In this document: positions 45,664-53,919 of the stretch, piece after piece
Position numbering within the stretch: the first letter of the stretch is position 1
Layout: each line of letters opens with the position of its first letter
Source: an uncultured Gemmiger sp.
GTDB lineage: Bacteria > Bacillota > Clostridia > Oscillospirales > Ruminococcaceae
Assembly: GCA_934502625.1 (NCBI GenBank)
Contig: CAKSUQ010000001.1
Span: 138,196 to 202,195 of the forward strand
Reading direction: 5' to 3'
DNA: 64,000 nt
Notes under the pieces: generated by a model
The model's input: only the letters and a program-made list of their open reading frames with translations
Databases searched by the model: none
What the model was told of the DNA's origin: nothing
Position numbers and translations under genes: made by a program

Positions 45664-45741
45664 CGGCGGCATGAGGGCATGCCGCCCTACACGTCCCGCA
45701 AAACGGTATATGTAGGGCGGGGTGACCACACCCCGCCGCAG
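45664..45741. repeat. Two palindromic repeats between asnB and guaA
   Basis: Copies at 45664-45692 (GGCGGCATGAGGGCATGCCGCC core, CCCTACA flank) and 45711-45741 (GTAGGG flank, GGCGGGGTGACCACACCCCGCC core). Same family as the other GTAGGG palindromes. Confidence 0.75.
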
Positions 45742-45743
45742 GT

Positions 45744-47591
45744 TCACACCAACTCCACCTTATACTTCTCCATCCAGTAATTCAGCTGTACAAACCACGC
45801 GATCGTCTGTGGGGTCGTCATGAGCTGACCGTACCACGGCACGGGGTTATCCGCGCCGGACGCAAGCAGATTTTCCAGTGCATCCGCCTTGATGATGCGC
45901 AAAATCGGCGCAGCAGGGTCGGCCAGCACGGCGCGCAGTTCGGCCGAGACCGCCGCCAGATAGCTGGGGTTCCAGGTTTTCGGGTAGGGGCTTTTGCGCC
46001 GCCACAGCACCTCGTCGGGCAGCACGCCGCGCATGGCCTCGCGCAGAAGGCCTTTCTCCTGCCCGCGCCAGTCCTTGAACTCCCACGGGACGGAGTAGAG
46101 ATACTCCGCGATGCGGTAATCGCAGAACGGTACGCGGACTTCGAGGCCGCTGTACATGCTCATGCGGTCTTTGCGGTCAAGCAAAGTTTGCATGAACCAC
46201 TTGAAATTCAGATTCATCATCTGGCGCATCCGGCGCTCGGTGGCGGGAAGATTGGGACGGACGGAGGTTTCATCCAAGGTCTGCCGGTAGCGCGCATCCA
46301 CAAACGCCGCCGGATCGATGCCGCCCAGCACGCCGGGCTTGACGAACGACGCGCGGTAGGCCGTGGACTGCGCCCACGGGAAGCCGTACCGTTCCCGCAC
46401 GGTGGGATCGCGGTACCACGGATAGCCGCCGAAAATTTCGTCAGCGCACTCCCCCGACAGCGCCACCGTGGCGTGTGGCTTGATGTGCTGGCAAAAGACG
46501 AGCAGCGACGCATCGACGTCGGCCATACCGGGCAGGTCGCGGGCATCCACCGCCGCGTACAGCGCGGGCACAAGCTCCGGCGTATCCAGCGTGACCCAGT
46601 GGTGACGGGCGTGGAGAAAATCGTTCATCCTGCGGATGTAGGGTGCGTCCGCACCGGGCTGGAATTTTGTGGCGCGAAAATATTTTTTATTGTCGCGGTA
46701 GCCCACGGAAAAAGTTTGCAGCTGTTTGCCCTGCGCTGTAAAATGCGCGTCGGCGACGGCGGAGATCAGGCTGGAATCCAGCCCGCCAGACAGAAATGTC
46801 GCCACCGGCACGTCGGAGACAAGCTGCCGCTCGATGGCGTCTGTGACTAAATCGCGCACCTTCCGCGCCGTCGTCGCAAAATCGTCGGGGTGGTCGTGGT
46901 CGGTCAGCTGCCAGTAGGTGTGCAGCGTCAGGCGGGCAGTGTCGGCGTCGTAGGTAGCGCACTGGCCGGGCAGCAGCTCCCGCACGCCGCGAAAGACACC
47001 GCACCCCGGCGTGCGGCCGGGGCCGAGCAGCAGCACCTCGGCCAGGCCGTTGGCGTCGACCTGCGGCGGCACGGCCGGGTGCGCCAGCAGGGTTTTCAGC
47101 TCGCTGCCAAAGATCAGACTGTCCTCGGCCTGGGTGTAGAACAGCGGTTTGACGCCACAGCGATCGCGCGCCAGAAACAGCACACCAGCGTTCACCTGCC
47201 AGACCGCGAAGGCAAAAATGCCGTTGCAGTGTTCCACGCAATCCGCACCCCATTCGGCGAAGGCGTGGAGCAGCACTTCGGTATCTGAGTGCCCGTTAAA
47301 GCTGTGGCCGCGGCGCTCCAACGCGGTGCGCATCTCCGGCGTATTGTAAAGCTCTCCGTTGTAGACGAGGACGTAGGTCTCGCCCTGCCATTCCAGCTGC
47401 ATCGGCTGCAGGCCGTTTTCAAGGTCAACGACCGCCAGCCGCGCGTGGATCAGCGCCGCCCGACCGCAGATATACATGCCGCGCTGGTCTGGGCCGCGCC
47501 GCGCCAGCGTCTGCTGCATGGCGCAGTAGTCCGTGTAATGGGACTGAATGTTTCGGGGGCTGCGCCCCACCTGCCCCGCAATTCCGCACAT
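45744..47591 (-). CDS. asnB: Asparagine synthase (glutamine-hydrolysing)
   Basis: Makes asparagine from aspartate, glutamine and ATP. MCGIAGQVG gives the N-terminal catalytic Cys2 after Met removal, so the start is the ATG at 47591, not further upstream. The class II amidotransferase domain covers about residues 1-210 (LARRGPDQRG, YNGELYN, FNGHSDTEVLLHAF). The synthetase domain has the PP-loop FLSGGLDSSLISA and the end region EVRVPFCDYRIAEYLYSVPWEFK. At 615 residues it is typical of AsnB/AsnO. Confidence 0.96.
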   Translation of the reverse strand: MCGIAGQVGRSPRNIQSHYTDYCAMQQTLARRGPDQRGMYICGRAALIHARLAVVDLENGLQPMQLEWQGETYVLVYNGELYNTPEMRTALERRGHSFNGHSDTEVLLHAFAEWGADCVEHCNGIFAFAVWQVNAGVLFLARDRCGVKPLFYTQAEDSLIFGSELKTLLAHPAVPPQVDANGLAEVLLLGPGRTPGCGVFRGVRELLPGQCATYDADTARLTLHTYWQLTDHDHPDDFATTARKVRDLVTDAIERQLVSDVPVATFLSGGLDSSLISAVADAHFTAQGKQLQTFSVGYRDNKKYFRATKFQPGADAPYIRRMNDFLHARHHWVTLDTPELVPALYAAVDARDLPGMADVDASLLVFCQHIKPHATVALSGECADEIFGGYPWYRDPTVRERYGFPWAQSTAYRASFVKPGVLGGIDPAAFVDARYRQTLDETSVRPNLPATERRMRQMMNLNFKWFMQTLLDRKDRMSMYSGLEVRVPFCDYRIAEYLYSVPWEFKDWRGQEKGLLREAMRGVLPDEVLWRRKSPYPKTWNPSYLAAVSAELRAVLADPAAPILRIIKADALENLLASGADNPVPWYGQLMTTPQTIAWFVQLNYWMEKYKVELV

Positions 47592-47651
47592 AAAAACGCC
47601 CCCTTTGCATAGTTCGTACAAAAATATGCGGGAGGGGGGCGGGGTTATACC

Positions 47652-48845
47652 TTATTTTTTCGCGATTGCGTCGGCGATATGACCGGCGACGGCGTCCTTG
47701 CTCTGCAGGGGCAGTTCGGTGATGCCCTGAGCAGTGATAATAGTGACAACATTCGTGTCGACGCCGAAGCCCGCGCCGGGGACCTTCAGGTTGTTGGCGA
47801 CGATCATGTCCATCTTCTTCTTATTCAGCTTGGCGGTGGAGTTCTCGATCAAATCGCGCGTCTCCATCGAGAAGCCACAGACGAACAGCTTTTCCGGCTT
47901 GTGCGCGCCGACCCACGCAAGGATGTCCTCGGTGCGCTCCAGCGCAATGCTCATCTCGCCGTCATGCTTTTTTACCTTGTCAGCGGCAACGGTCGCAGGG
48001 CGGTAATCCGCGACAGCGGCGGCCATGACGAGGGCGTCGGCGTCCATGGCATTGGCCTTGACAGCCTCAAACAAATCAGCAGCGGTCGTGAACGGGACGG
48101 TATTCACAAACGGCACCGGCGGCAGCATACAGCCGGTGGACGCCAACAGCGTAACGTCCGCGCCGCGCAGCATACAGGCGCGCGCCACGGCATAGCCCAT
48201 CTTGCCGGTGGAGTGGTTCGTCAGGTAGCGCACGGGATCCATCAGCTCCTGCGTCGCGCCGGCCGAAACCACAACCTTTTTGCCCTGCAAGTCTTTTTCA
48301 AAAGCCAGCTCGCGCAGGACATAATCGACCAAGACGGCCTCGTCGGGCAGGCGGCCGGAGCCGACGTCGCCGCAGGCCAGCATGCCGGAGCCGGACGGAA
48401 TGACCGTGAAGCCGTAGTGTTCGAGCGTTTTCAGGTTGCTCTGCGTGATGGGATTTTCGAGCATATGGGTGTTCATCGCAGGGGCGACGAGCTTCGGGCA
48501 GGTGGCGGCCAGCGTGACGGTCGTCAGCATGTCGTCGGCCTGACCGTGCGCCAGCTTGGCGATGATGTTGGCCGTAGCCGGGGCAATGAGCATCAAGTCC
48601 GCCGCATTGGCAAGACTGATGTGCGCGACGTCGTACTGGAAGTTGCGGTCGAAGGTATCGACCTGACAACGGCGGTGGGTCAGCGTCTCGAAGACGAGCG
48701 GCGAGATGAACTCGGTCGCGTTTTTCGTCATCAGCACATGGACGTCTGCCCCCAGCTTGACGAGCGCATGGGCGACGTTGGGCATTTTATAGGCGGCAAT
48801 GCCCCCGGTGATGCCGAGGACGACGGTTTTGTTGGAAAGCAGCAT
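47652..48845 (-). CDS. coaBC: Phosphopantothenoylcysteine decarboxylase/ligase CoaBC
   Basis: Bifunctional CoA-pathway enzyme. The CoaC flavoprotein domain (about residues 1-185) begins VVLGITGGIAAYKMPN and has the substrate-binding PAMNTHMLENPITQSNL. The CoaB ligase domain has VVVSAGATQELMDPVRYLTNHSTGKMGYA and a dimerisation lysine near KLNKKKMDMIVANN. Length of 397 residues is normal. AAGGTG precedes the ATG. Divergent from coaX, also a CoA gene, with interlocked promoters between them. Confidence 0.97.
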   Translation of the reverse strand: MLLSNKTVVLGITGGIAAYKMPNVAHALVKLGADVHVLMTKNATEFISPLVFETLTHRRCQVDTFDRNFQYDVAHISLANAADLMLIAPATANIIAKLAHGQADDMLTTVTLAATCPKLVAPAMNTHMLENPITQSNLKTLEHYGFTVIPSGSGMLACGDVGSGRLPDEAVLVDYVLRELAFEKDLQGKKVVVSAGATQELMDPVRYLTNHSTGKMGYAVARACMLRGADVTLLASTGCMLPPVPFVNTVPFTTAADLFEAVKANAMDADALVMAAAVADYRPATVAADKVKKHDGEMSIALERTEDILAWVGAHKPEKLFVCGFSMETRDLIENSTAKLNKKKMDMIVANNLKVPGAGFGVDTNVVTIITAQGITELPLQSKDAVAGHIADAIAKK

Positions 48846-48867
48846 AAAAAATCAACACCTTATTAGT

Positions 48868-48889
48868 AGATAAGAGATAATAGATAAAA
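48868..48889 (-). repeat. Leader motif copy in front of coaBC
   Basis: In mRNA sense this 22-nt stretch contains TTTATCTATTATCTCTTATC, 22 nt before the coaBC start codon. An identical 22-mer lies in the coaX leader at 49024-49045, so in the DNA they form an inverted repeat. Confidence 0.85.
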
Positions 48890-48945
48890 GATAATAAAAA
48901 TGGTGGAGTTTTCGCCTTTGGCGAAAACAAAATTACGCTGTAGTC

Positions 48946-48974
48946 ATTATAGCAGATTGACGCTTTCTATGCAA
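48946..48974 (-). promoter_or_regulatory. Promoter of coaBC
   Basis: Minus strand: TTGCAT (48969-48974), 17-nt spacer, perfect TATAAT (48946-48951). Overlaps the coaX promoter. Confidence 0.8.
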
Positions 48975-48985
48975 ATGCGTATAAT
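48957..48985 (+). promoter_or_regulatory. Promoter of coaX
   Basis: TTGACG (48957-48962), 17-nt spacer, perfect TATAAT (48980-48985). Its -35 lies within the spacer of the coaBC promoter, so the two cannot be occupied at once. Confidence 0.85.
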
Positions 48986-49023
48986 ATTTTTGAGCGGCGC
49001 AAAGCGACGCGATCCACCTTATT

Positions 49024-49045
49024 TTTTATCTATTATCTCTTATCT
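49024..49045 (+). repeat. Leader motif copy in front of coaX
   Basis: Same 22-mer as in the coaBC leader, followed by a T-rich stretch and AAAAAGGA, 24 nt before the coaX ATG. Both copies are preceded by TCCACC in mRNA sense. Confidence 0.85.
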
Positions 49046-49069
49046 TTTATCTATAAAAAGGACTTCACC

Positions 49070-49846
49070 ATGGTTTTATCAGTCGACATTGGCAACTCGA
49101 ACATCTGCATCGGCGGGCTGGCGGGGGCGGGGCTCCGCGAGATCGCGTTCACCACCCGCATGGTGACCCGGCCGCGCTGCACCGTGGACGAATACGCCGC
49201 CGAGATGAAATTTCTGCTGCACCGTATGGCCGTTGACCCCGCCGCCTGCGAGGGCGTCATCGTGTGCAGCGTCGTACCCCGGCTGACCGGCGTACTGGCG
49301 GCAGCCTGCAAGCGGCTGACCGGCAGGGATGCGCTCATCGTCAGCTGCGCACTGGACACCGGGCTGACTTTTAAAGTGGACGAGCCCGCGAAGGTCGGGC
49401 GCGACCGAATTGCCGACGCCGCTGCTGCCGCCGCGCACTATCCCCTGCCCTGCATGACGGTCGACCTTGGCACGGCCACGACCTACAATGTGATTTCGGA
49501 GAATTGCGAGTTCCTCGGCGGATTCATCGTGCCCGGTGTGCAGACGAGTCTGCGCGCCATCAGCGCGGGCACGGCGCAGCTGCCGCCCATCGCGCCCGAA
49601 CCGCCGGAGCACCTGATCGGCGCGAACACCGTTGCGGCGCTGAACAACGGCGCGATGTTCGGCACAGCCGCCATGCTGGACGGTCTCGCCGACCGGGTCG
49701 AGGCCGAGCTGGGCAAACCGCTGACCGTCGTTGCCACCGGCGGGTTGGCACCGTACATCACCCCCTGCTGCCGCCGCAAGATCGTTTACGACGCCGATTT
49801 GCTGTTCAAGGGATTGGCGTTGATTTGGGAGAAGAACGGGAAATAA
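49070..49846 (+). CDS. coaX: Type III pantothenate kinase CoaX
   Basis: Phosphorylates pantothenate, the first committed step of CoA synthesis. ASKHA fold: SVDIGNSNICIGG at the N-terminus (phosphate-1), DEPAKVGRDRIADAAAAAAHYP, TVDLGTATTYNVI (phosphate-2) and VVATGGLAPYI near the end. Length of 258 residues is normal. AAAAAGGA precedes the ATG. Type III enzymes are generally not feedback-inhibited by CoA, so control at the shared promoter and leader would matter. Confidence 0.96.
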   Translation: MVLSVDIGNSNICIGGLAGAGLREIAFTTRMVTRPRCTVDEYAAEMKFLLHRMAVDPAACEGVIVCSVVPRLTGVLAAACKRLTGRDALIVSCALDTGLTFKVDEPAKVGRDRIADAAAAAAHYPLPCMTVDLGTATTYNVISENCEFLGGFIVPGVQTSLRAISAGTAQLPPIAPEPPEHLIGANTVAALNNGAMFGTAAMLDGLADRVEAELGKPLTVVATGGLAPYITPCCRRKIVYDADLLFKGLALIWEKNGK

Positions 49847-49849
49847 ACC

Positions 49850-49893
49850 AAAAATGCCGCCCCACCACAATCTGTGACGGGGCGGCATTTTTG
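49850..49893. terminator. Bidirectional terminator
   Basis: Hairpin AAAAATGCCGCCCC/GGGGCGGCATTTTT between convergent coaX and galK. Confidence 0.9.
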
Positions 49894-49901
49894 TTACTTA
49901 C

Positions 49902-51203
49902 TTACATTTCCGGCGTAACGGGCACCGCACCGTAGTTGCGGATGCTCAGGACGTGGCAGCTGCCTTCACCAAAGCAGCCGTCGATGGCCGCCTTGTAGGT
50001 GTCCAGCAGGTCGACCGGCACAAACGCCTGAATTGTACCGGCAAAGCCGCCGCCCTGCAAACGCCACGCGCCGCGGCTGTTCAGCACCTTCTGGCTGATG
50101 GCCAGAGCAAGGGGCACGCCCTGCTCCTTCGGGTTCTTGATGCTGTAGGCGTTCTGGTTGAACTCAAAGCTGGAATGGCCGCCCTCGATGATGAGCTTCA
50201 GGAAGGCGTCGAAGTTGTCCTCGCGCACGGCATCGCAGAGCTGCGCGGCGCGGCGGCAGTCGTTGTAGAAGTGGATGGCGCGCACGACAGCACGGTCGCC
50301 CACGGCCTTGCGCAGCTGCGGGATGGCCTTGTAGAACGCATCCTCATCGACCTCGCGCAGGACTTTCTTGCCGAACTGCTCGGCCACGCTCTCCATCTCG
50401 CGGCGGATGGCGGCGTAGTCGTCGGTCAAATCGGCGTGGCTGCCCTTCGTGTCGCTGATGCACATGACAAAGCCGTGCTTTGCCAGATCGATGGCCGTCT
50501 GGCCGACGAGCGGCTGTGCGGGGTCTTTGAAGTCGATGGTGATGACGCCGCCGACGGCGCAGGCCGTCTGATCCATCAGGCCGCAGGGCTTGCCGAAGAA
50601 GACATTCTCGGCATACTGGCCGATCTGGGCGATCTTGACCTGACTGAATTTCTCCATGTCGTTGTTGTTGTACTCGCCGCGCAGGATCGCACCGATGCAG
50701 ACCTCGAACGCTGCCGAGCTGGACAGGCCGGAGCCGCGCAGCACGTTGCTGGTGGAGTAGCAGTCAAAGCCGCCCACCTTGCCGCCTGCATCGACGATGC
50801 CCTTCGCCACGCCGCGGATCAGCGAGGCGGAATGCTCGGCCTCGCTGGGCTGCGGGGTCAGAATGTTGACGTCGACATCGTCGATCTTGTCAAATCCCAG
50901 CGACTTGACACGGATGATGTTTTCCTCGTTCGGGGAGACGACCGCCACCATGTCCAAGTCGACCGAACCTGCCAGCACGACACCGTTGTTGTGGTCGGTG
51001 TGGTTGCCGCCGATCTCGGTGCGGCCGGGGGCAGAGTAGAGGCGGACGGTGCGCTCGACGCCGTAGGCCTTTTCAAATTCATCGATCAGGTCGGTATAGC
51101 GCTTGCGCTGCGCCTGCACGGCGGCTTCGCCGTACAGCTTGGCAAAGGCGGCGTCATATTCGCCCTGTGCGATTTGCTGCTTGAGTTCAATGGTATTTGC
51201 CAT
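49902..51203 (-). CDS. galK: Galactokinase
   Basis: Phosphorylates galactose to galactose-1-phosphate in the Leloir pathway. The GHMP signature regions are visible: YSAPGRTEIGGNHTDHNNG (substrate motif 1), VLRGSGLSSSAAFEVCIGAIL (ATP loop, motif 2), and WRLQGGGFAGTIQAFVP (motif 3). The ATG at 51203 has AGGTGAG ahead of it. Length of 433 residues is slightly above the usual 390-430. No galT or galE is in the window. A palindromic operator and an AraC regulator lie upstream. Confidence 0.96.
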   Translation of the reverse strand: MANTIELKQQIAQGEYDAAFAKLYGEAAVQAQRKRYTDLIDEFEKAYGVERTVRLYSAPGRTEIGGNHTDHNNGVVLAGSVDLDMVAVVSPNEENIIRVKSLGFDKIDDVDVNILTPQPSEAEHSASLIRGVAKGIVDAGGKVGGFDCYSTSNVLRGSGLSSSAAFEVCIGAILRGEYNNNDMEKFSQVKIAQIGQYAENVFFGKPCGLMDQTACAVGGVITIDFKDPAQPLVGQTAIDLAKHGFVMCISDTKGSHADLTDDYAAIRREMESVAEQFGKKVLREVDEDAFYKAIPQLRKAVGDRAVVRAIHFYNDCRRAAQLCDAVREDNFDAFLKLIIEGGHSSFEFNQNAYSIKNPKEQGVPLALAISQKVLNSRGAWRLQGGGFAGTIQAFVPVDLLDTYKAAIDGCFGEGSCHVLSIRNYGAVPVTPEM

Positions 51204-51273
51204 GATTCCACTCACCTTTCCTGTCGGGCGGCTCTTTTCGTAGATATGCACAAATTGAGCCATGTGTTTTTGG

Positions 51274-51348
51274 GCAAACAGCTGTTTGCGCGGCCGATTG
51301 CGTGTTTCTTGTTTTCAGTATAGCAAATCCTGCAAAAAAAGCAAACAG
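51274..51348. promoter_or_regulatory. galK control region with palindromic operator
   Basis: Contains the perfect 16-bp palindrome GCAAACAGCTGTTTGC (51274-51289), a further half-site GCAAACAG (51341-51348) and a minus-strand -10 TATACT (51317-51322) for galK. The palindrome would lie about 20-35 nt into the galK leader, fitting a repressor site; the regulator is not known. Confidence 0.6.
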
Positions 51349-51365
51349 TTTTTCCTGCTCATTTA

Positions 51366-51394
51366 TGGACTTTTGATGAATGACTTGCTATAAT
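51366..51394 (+). promoter_or_regulatory. Promoter of the AraC regulator gene
   Basis: Weak -35 TGGACT (51366-51371), 17-nt spacer, extended -10 TGC-TATAAT (51389-51394). Confidence 0.65.
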
Positions 51395-51422
51395 AGAAAT
51401 ACTACGCGAGTGAGGTGCCGTC

Positions 51423-52292
51423 ATGATCATCAACGAGATGAAACAATCCTATAAGCAAAGCTACACCGACAATGTCGAGCTTTCGATTTTCAACTGCGGG
51501 CATGAGTACTGCCAGCCGGGGCACACATGGGGTCCCGGCGTGCGCGACCACTACCTGATCCATCTTGTCGTGGCGGGCAAGGGCGTGTATCAGGTCAACG
51601 ACGCCTCGTACACCTTGCAGGAGGGTGACCTGTTTCTGGCAAAGCCGAACCAGCTCATCACCTACACCGCCGATGCCGACGACCCATGGGAGTATTACTG
51701 GGTCGGCTTCAACGGCGCGTGCGCGAACAAACTCGTGCAGCAGACACCGTTTTCCGACCTGCACCCCGTGCACCGCTGCAAAGACCCACAGACCGTGCGC
51801 GAGGCGCTGTACAACATCTACCTTTCCCGCGGGCCGGAGCCGCAGAACGAGGCACTGATGACCGGCTACCTGTATATCTTTATGGCGCATTTGATGAAGG
51901 AAGCCCGCGACGCCATGCCGAACGTCGGCTCGTCCAGCAGCCAGTACGTGCTGGCCGCCATCAAGTATATCCAGTTCAACTATTCCCACGATATTTCGGT
52001 CGATGACATTGCCAAGGCCGTCGGCGTCAGCCGCAGCCACCTGTACCGGGTGTTCATGTCCAACGTTGGGCAGAGCCCCATCGACTATCTGACGAACTAT
52101 CGTATCAGCGAGGCGTGCAGCCTGCTGAAAAGCTCGAACCTGTCCATCGCGGAGATTGCGGTCTCGGTAGGATTTTTCGACCAGTTTTATTTTTCCCGCG
52201 TGTTCAAGAAGGTCAAGGGCGTGCCGCCAAGCAAGTACCTTGCCTCGCTGGACAAGGACGCCCAGCCCACCGCGCAGGCCATCAAATTGTAA
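51423..52292 (+). CDS. AraC family transcriptional regulator
   Basis: A 289-residue activator. The N-terminal half is a cupin sugar-sensing domain (HLVVAGKGVYQVNDASYTLQEGDLFLAKPNQLITY). The C-terminal 100 residues hold two helix-turn-helix motifs: ISVDDIAKAVGVSRSHLYRVFMSNVGQSPIDYL and the second with SIAEIAVSVGFFDQFYFSRVFKKVKGVPPSKY. GAGG lies 7 nt before the ATG. Divergent from galK, so it probably controls galactose or galactoside use; the effector is inferred only. Confidence 0.92.
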   Translation: MIINEMKQSYKQSYTDNVELSIFNCGHEYCQPGHTWGPGVRDHYLIHLVVAGKGVYQVNDASYTLQEGDLFLAKPNQLITYTADADDPWEYYWVGFNGACANKLVQQTPFSDLHPVHRCKDPQTVREALYNIYLSRGPEPQNEALMTGYLYIFMAHLMKEARDAMPNVGSSSSQYVLAAIKYIQFNYSHDISVDDIAKAVGVSRSHLYRVFMSNVGQSPIDYLTNYRISEACSLLKSSNLSIAEIAVSVGFFDQFYFSRVFKKVKGVPPSKYLASLDKDAQPTAQAIKL

Positions 52293-52301
52293 GGAGCCGC
52301 T

Positions 52302-53663
52302 ATGCCTTTTTTGAAAAATCAAATTATCACGGTTGAGATTGAGGCGCTGTCCAACGACGGGAACGGCGTGGCACACAAGGATGGACAGGCCGTTTTTGTT
52401 CCCCTGACCGCCCCCGGCGACGCAGCCGAGGTGCGCATCGTCAATCCGATGAAAACTTACGCCTTTGGCCGCGTGGAGAAGCTGCTCTCCCCCGCCGCCT
52501 GCCGCATCAAACAGGATTGTGCGGTGGCAGGCCCCTGCGGCGGCTGCGGGCTGCGGCATATCCGCTATGACGCCGAGTGTGCCGCCAAAACGCAGTTTGT
52601 GCGGGACGCCTTCGCGCGGCTGGGCAAGCTGGACGTGCCGGTACGGGACGTGCTGGGCGCGCCCGATACCGACCGCTACCGCAATAAGGTACAGCTGCCC
52701 GTCGGCACCGACGAGAACGGGCATATCGTGACCGGCTTTTACGCCGGACGCAGCCACCGTATTGTGGCCTGCAGCGACTGCAAATTGCAGCCCGCGTGGA
52801 TGAACGCGCTGGCAGCCCGTGCCTGCGCACTGCTGGAGGAAAACGGCATTACAGCCTACGACGAGGAGACGCACACCGGGCGTGTGCGCCATCTGTACAT
52901 GCGGCAGGGCTGGCACAGCGGCCAGCGGCTGCTCTGCTTTGTCGTGAACGGCAACGGCCTGCCGAACGAGGCGGAAATCTGTGCCACGCTGCAAAAAGAG
53001 TTTGATTTAACTACAATTTTAGTCAACCGCAACAGTGAGCGCACCAACGTCATCCTTGGCCGCAAGACCCGCACCGTGCTGGGCAGCGGGTACATTGAGG
53101 ACACGCTGGCGGGCGTGGCGCTGCAGATGGGCGTACACGAATTTTATCAGGTCAACACCCCCGCCGCCGAGGTGTTGTATGCCAAGGCGCGGGAGTACGC
53201 CGCGCTGAAGCCGGAAGATTTCCTGCTTGACCTTTACTGCGGCATGGGCACGATCGGGCTTTCGATGCTGCCCGACTGTAGACGTCTCGTTGGCGTCGAG
53301 GTCGTGCCGCAGGCCGTCGAGGGCGCGAAGGCGACCGCCGCCCGGATGGGACTGGGCGAGGACAAGGCCGCCTTCCGCTGTCAGGATGCCGGCGCAGCCG
53401 CCGCACAGCTGGCCGCCGAGGGTGCGCACCCCGATGTCATCGTCGTCGATCCGCCGCGCAAGGGCTGCGACGAGGCCACGCTGACCGCCATCGCCGAAAT
53501 GTCGCCCCGCACCGTTGTGATGGTAAGCTGCAACGCCGCCACCGCCGCCCGCGACACGAAATGGCTGACCGAGCACGGCTACGCCGCCGTCGAGGTGCAG
53601 CCGGTCGACCTCTTCCCCCGCACGAAGCACGTGGAGTGCGTCGTGAAGCTCGTCAAGGAGTAA
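52302..53663 (+). CDS. rlmD: 23S rRNA (uracil-5-)-methyltransferase, RlmD/RumA type
   Basis: SAM-dependent RNA methyltransferase that makes m5U in 23S rRNA; Firmicutes members may act on two positions (RlmCD). It has an N-terminal TRAM domain (about residues 5-60), then iron-sulfur cysteines in CAVAGPCGGCGLRHI. The SAM domain has LLDLYCGMGTIGLSM and VIVVDPPRKGCDEATL, and the catalytic cysteine in VMVSCNAATAARD. Length of 453 residues is normal. AAGGAG lies 5 nt before the ATG, 9 nt after the AraC gene. Confidence 0.94.
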   Translation: MPFLKNQIITVEIEALSNDGNGVAHKDGQAVFVPLTAPGDAAEVRIVNPMKTYAFGRVEKLLSPAACRIKQDCAVAGPCGGCGLRHIRYDAECAAKTQFVRDAFARLGKLDVPVRDVLGAPDTDRYRNKVQLPVGTDENGHIVTGFYAGRSHRIVACSDCKLQPAWMNALAARACALLEENGITAYDEETHTGRVRHLYMRQGWHSGQRLLCFVVNGNGLPNEAEICATLQKEFDLTTILVNRNSERTNVILGRKTRTVLGSGYIEDTLAGVALQMGVHEFYQVNTPAAEVLYAKAREYAALKPEDFLLDLYCGMGTIGLSMLPDCRRLVGVEVVPQAVEGAKATAARMGLGEDKAAFRCQDAGAAAAQLAAEGAHPDVIVVDPPRKGCDEATLTAIAEMSPRTVVMVSCNAATAARDTKWLTEHGYAAVEVQPVDLFPRTKHVECVVKLVKE

Positions 53664-53668
53664 TTGAA

Positions 53669-53877
53669 AATGAAGCGCACCTACGCTGCGTCCCAATACG
53701 GCGAACTTCCGCCCTATCTGTGCAAGACCGATCACTATTTAGCCGTTAGCCGAGCTAATACACGTCCGGCTCATCCGCACCCAGACCGAGGCGCTGTGCG
53801 GCGACCACTGTGACCACTGGTACGTCGGCGACAAAAGTCCCGCGCCGGAGGAGTATAAGGGGTTGAAGCAGATTTGA
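53669..53877 (+). pseudogene. Small frameshifted gene remnant
   Basis: Starts with ATG at 53669 as MKRTYAASQYGELPPYLCKTDHYLAV, then protein-like coding continues in another frame as RLIRTQTEALCGDHCDHWYVGDKSP and ends EYKGLKQI at 53877. The change of frame lies near 53745-53760. Family not recognised; the Cys/His content of the second half could bind metal. No function can be assigned. Confidence 0.4.
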
Positions 53878-53919
53878 AAATCAAATTTAGTTATTTAGCA
53901 TCGAACAAAGGAGCTTTCA

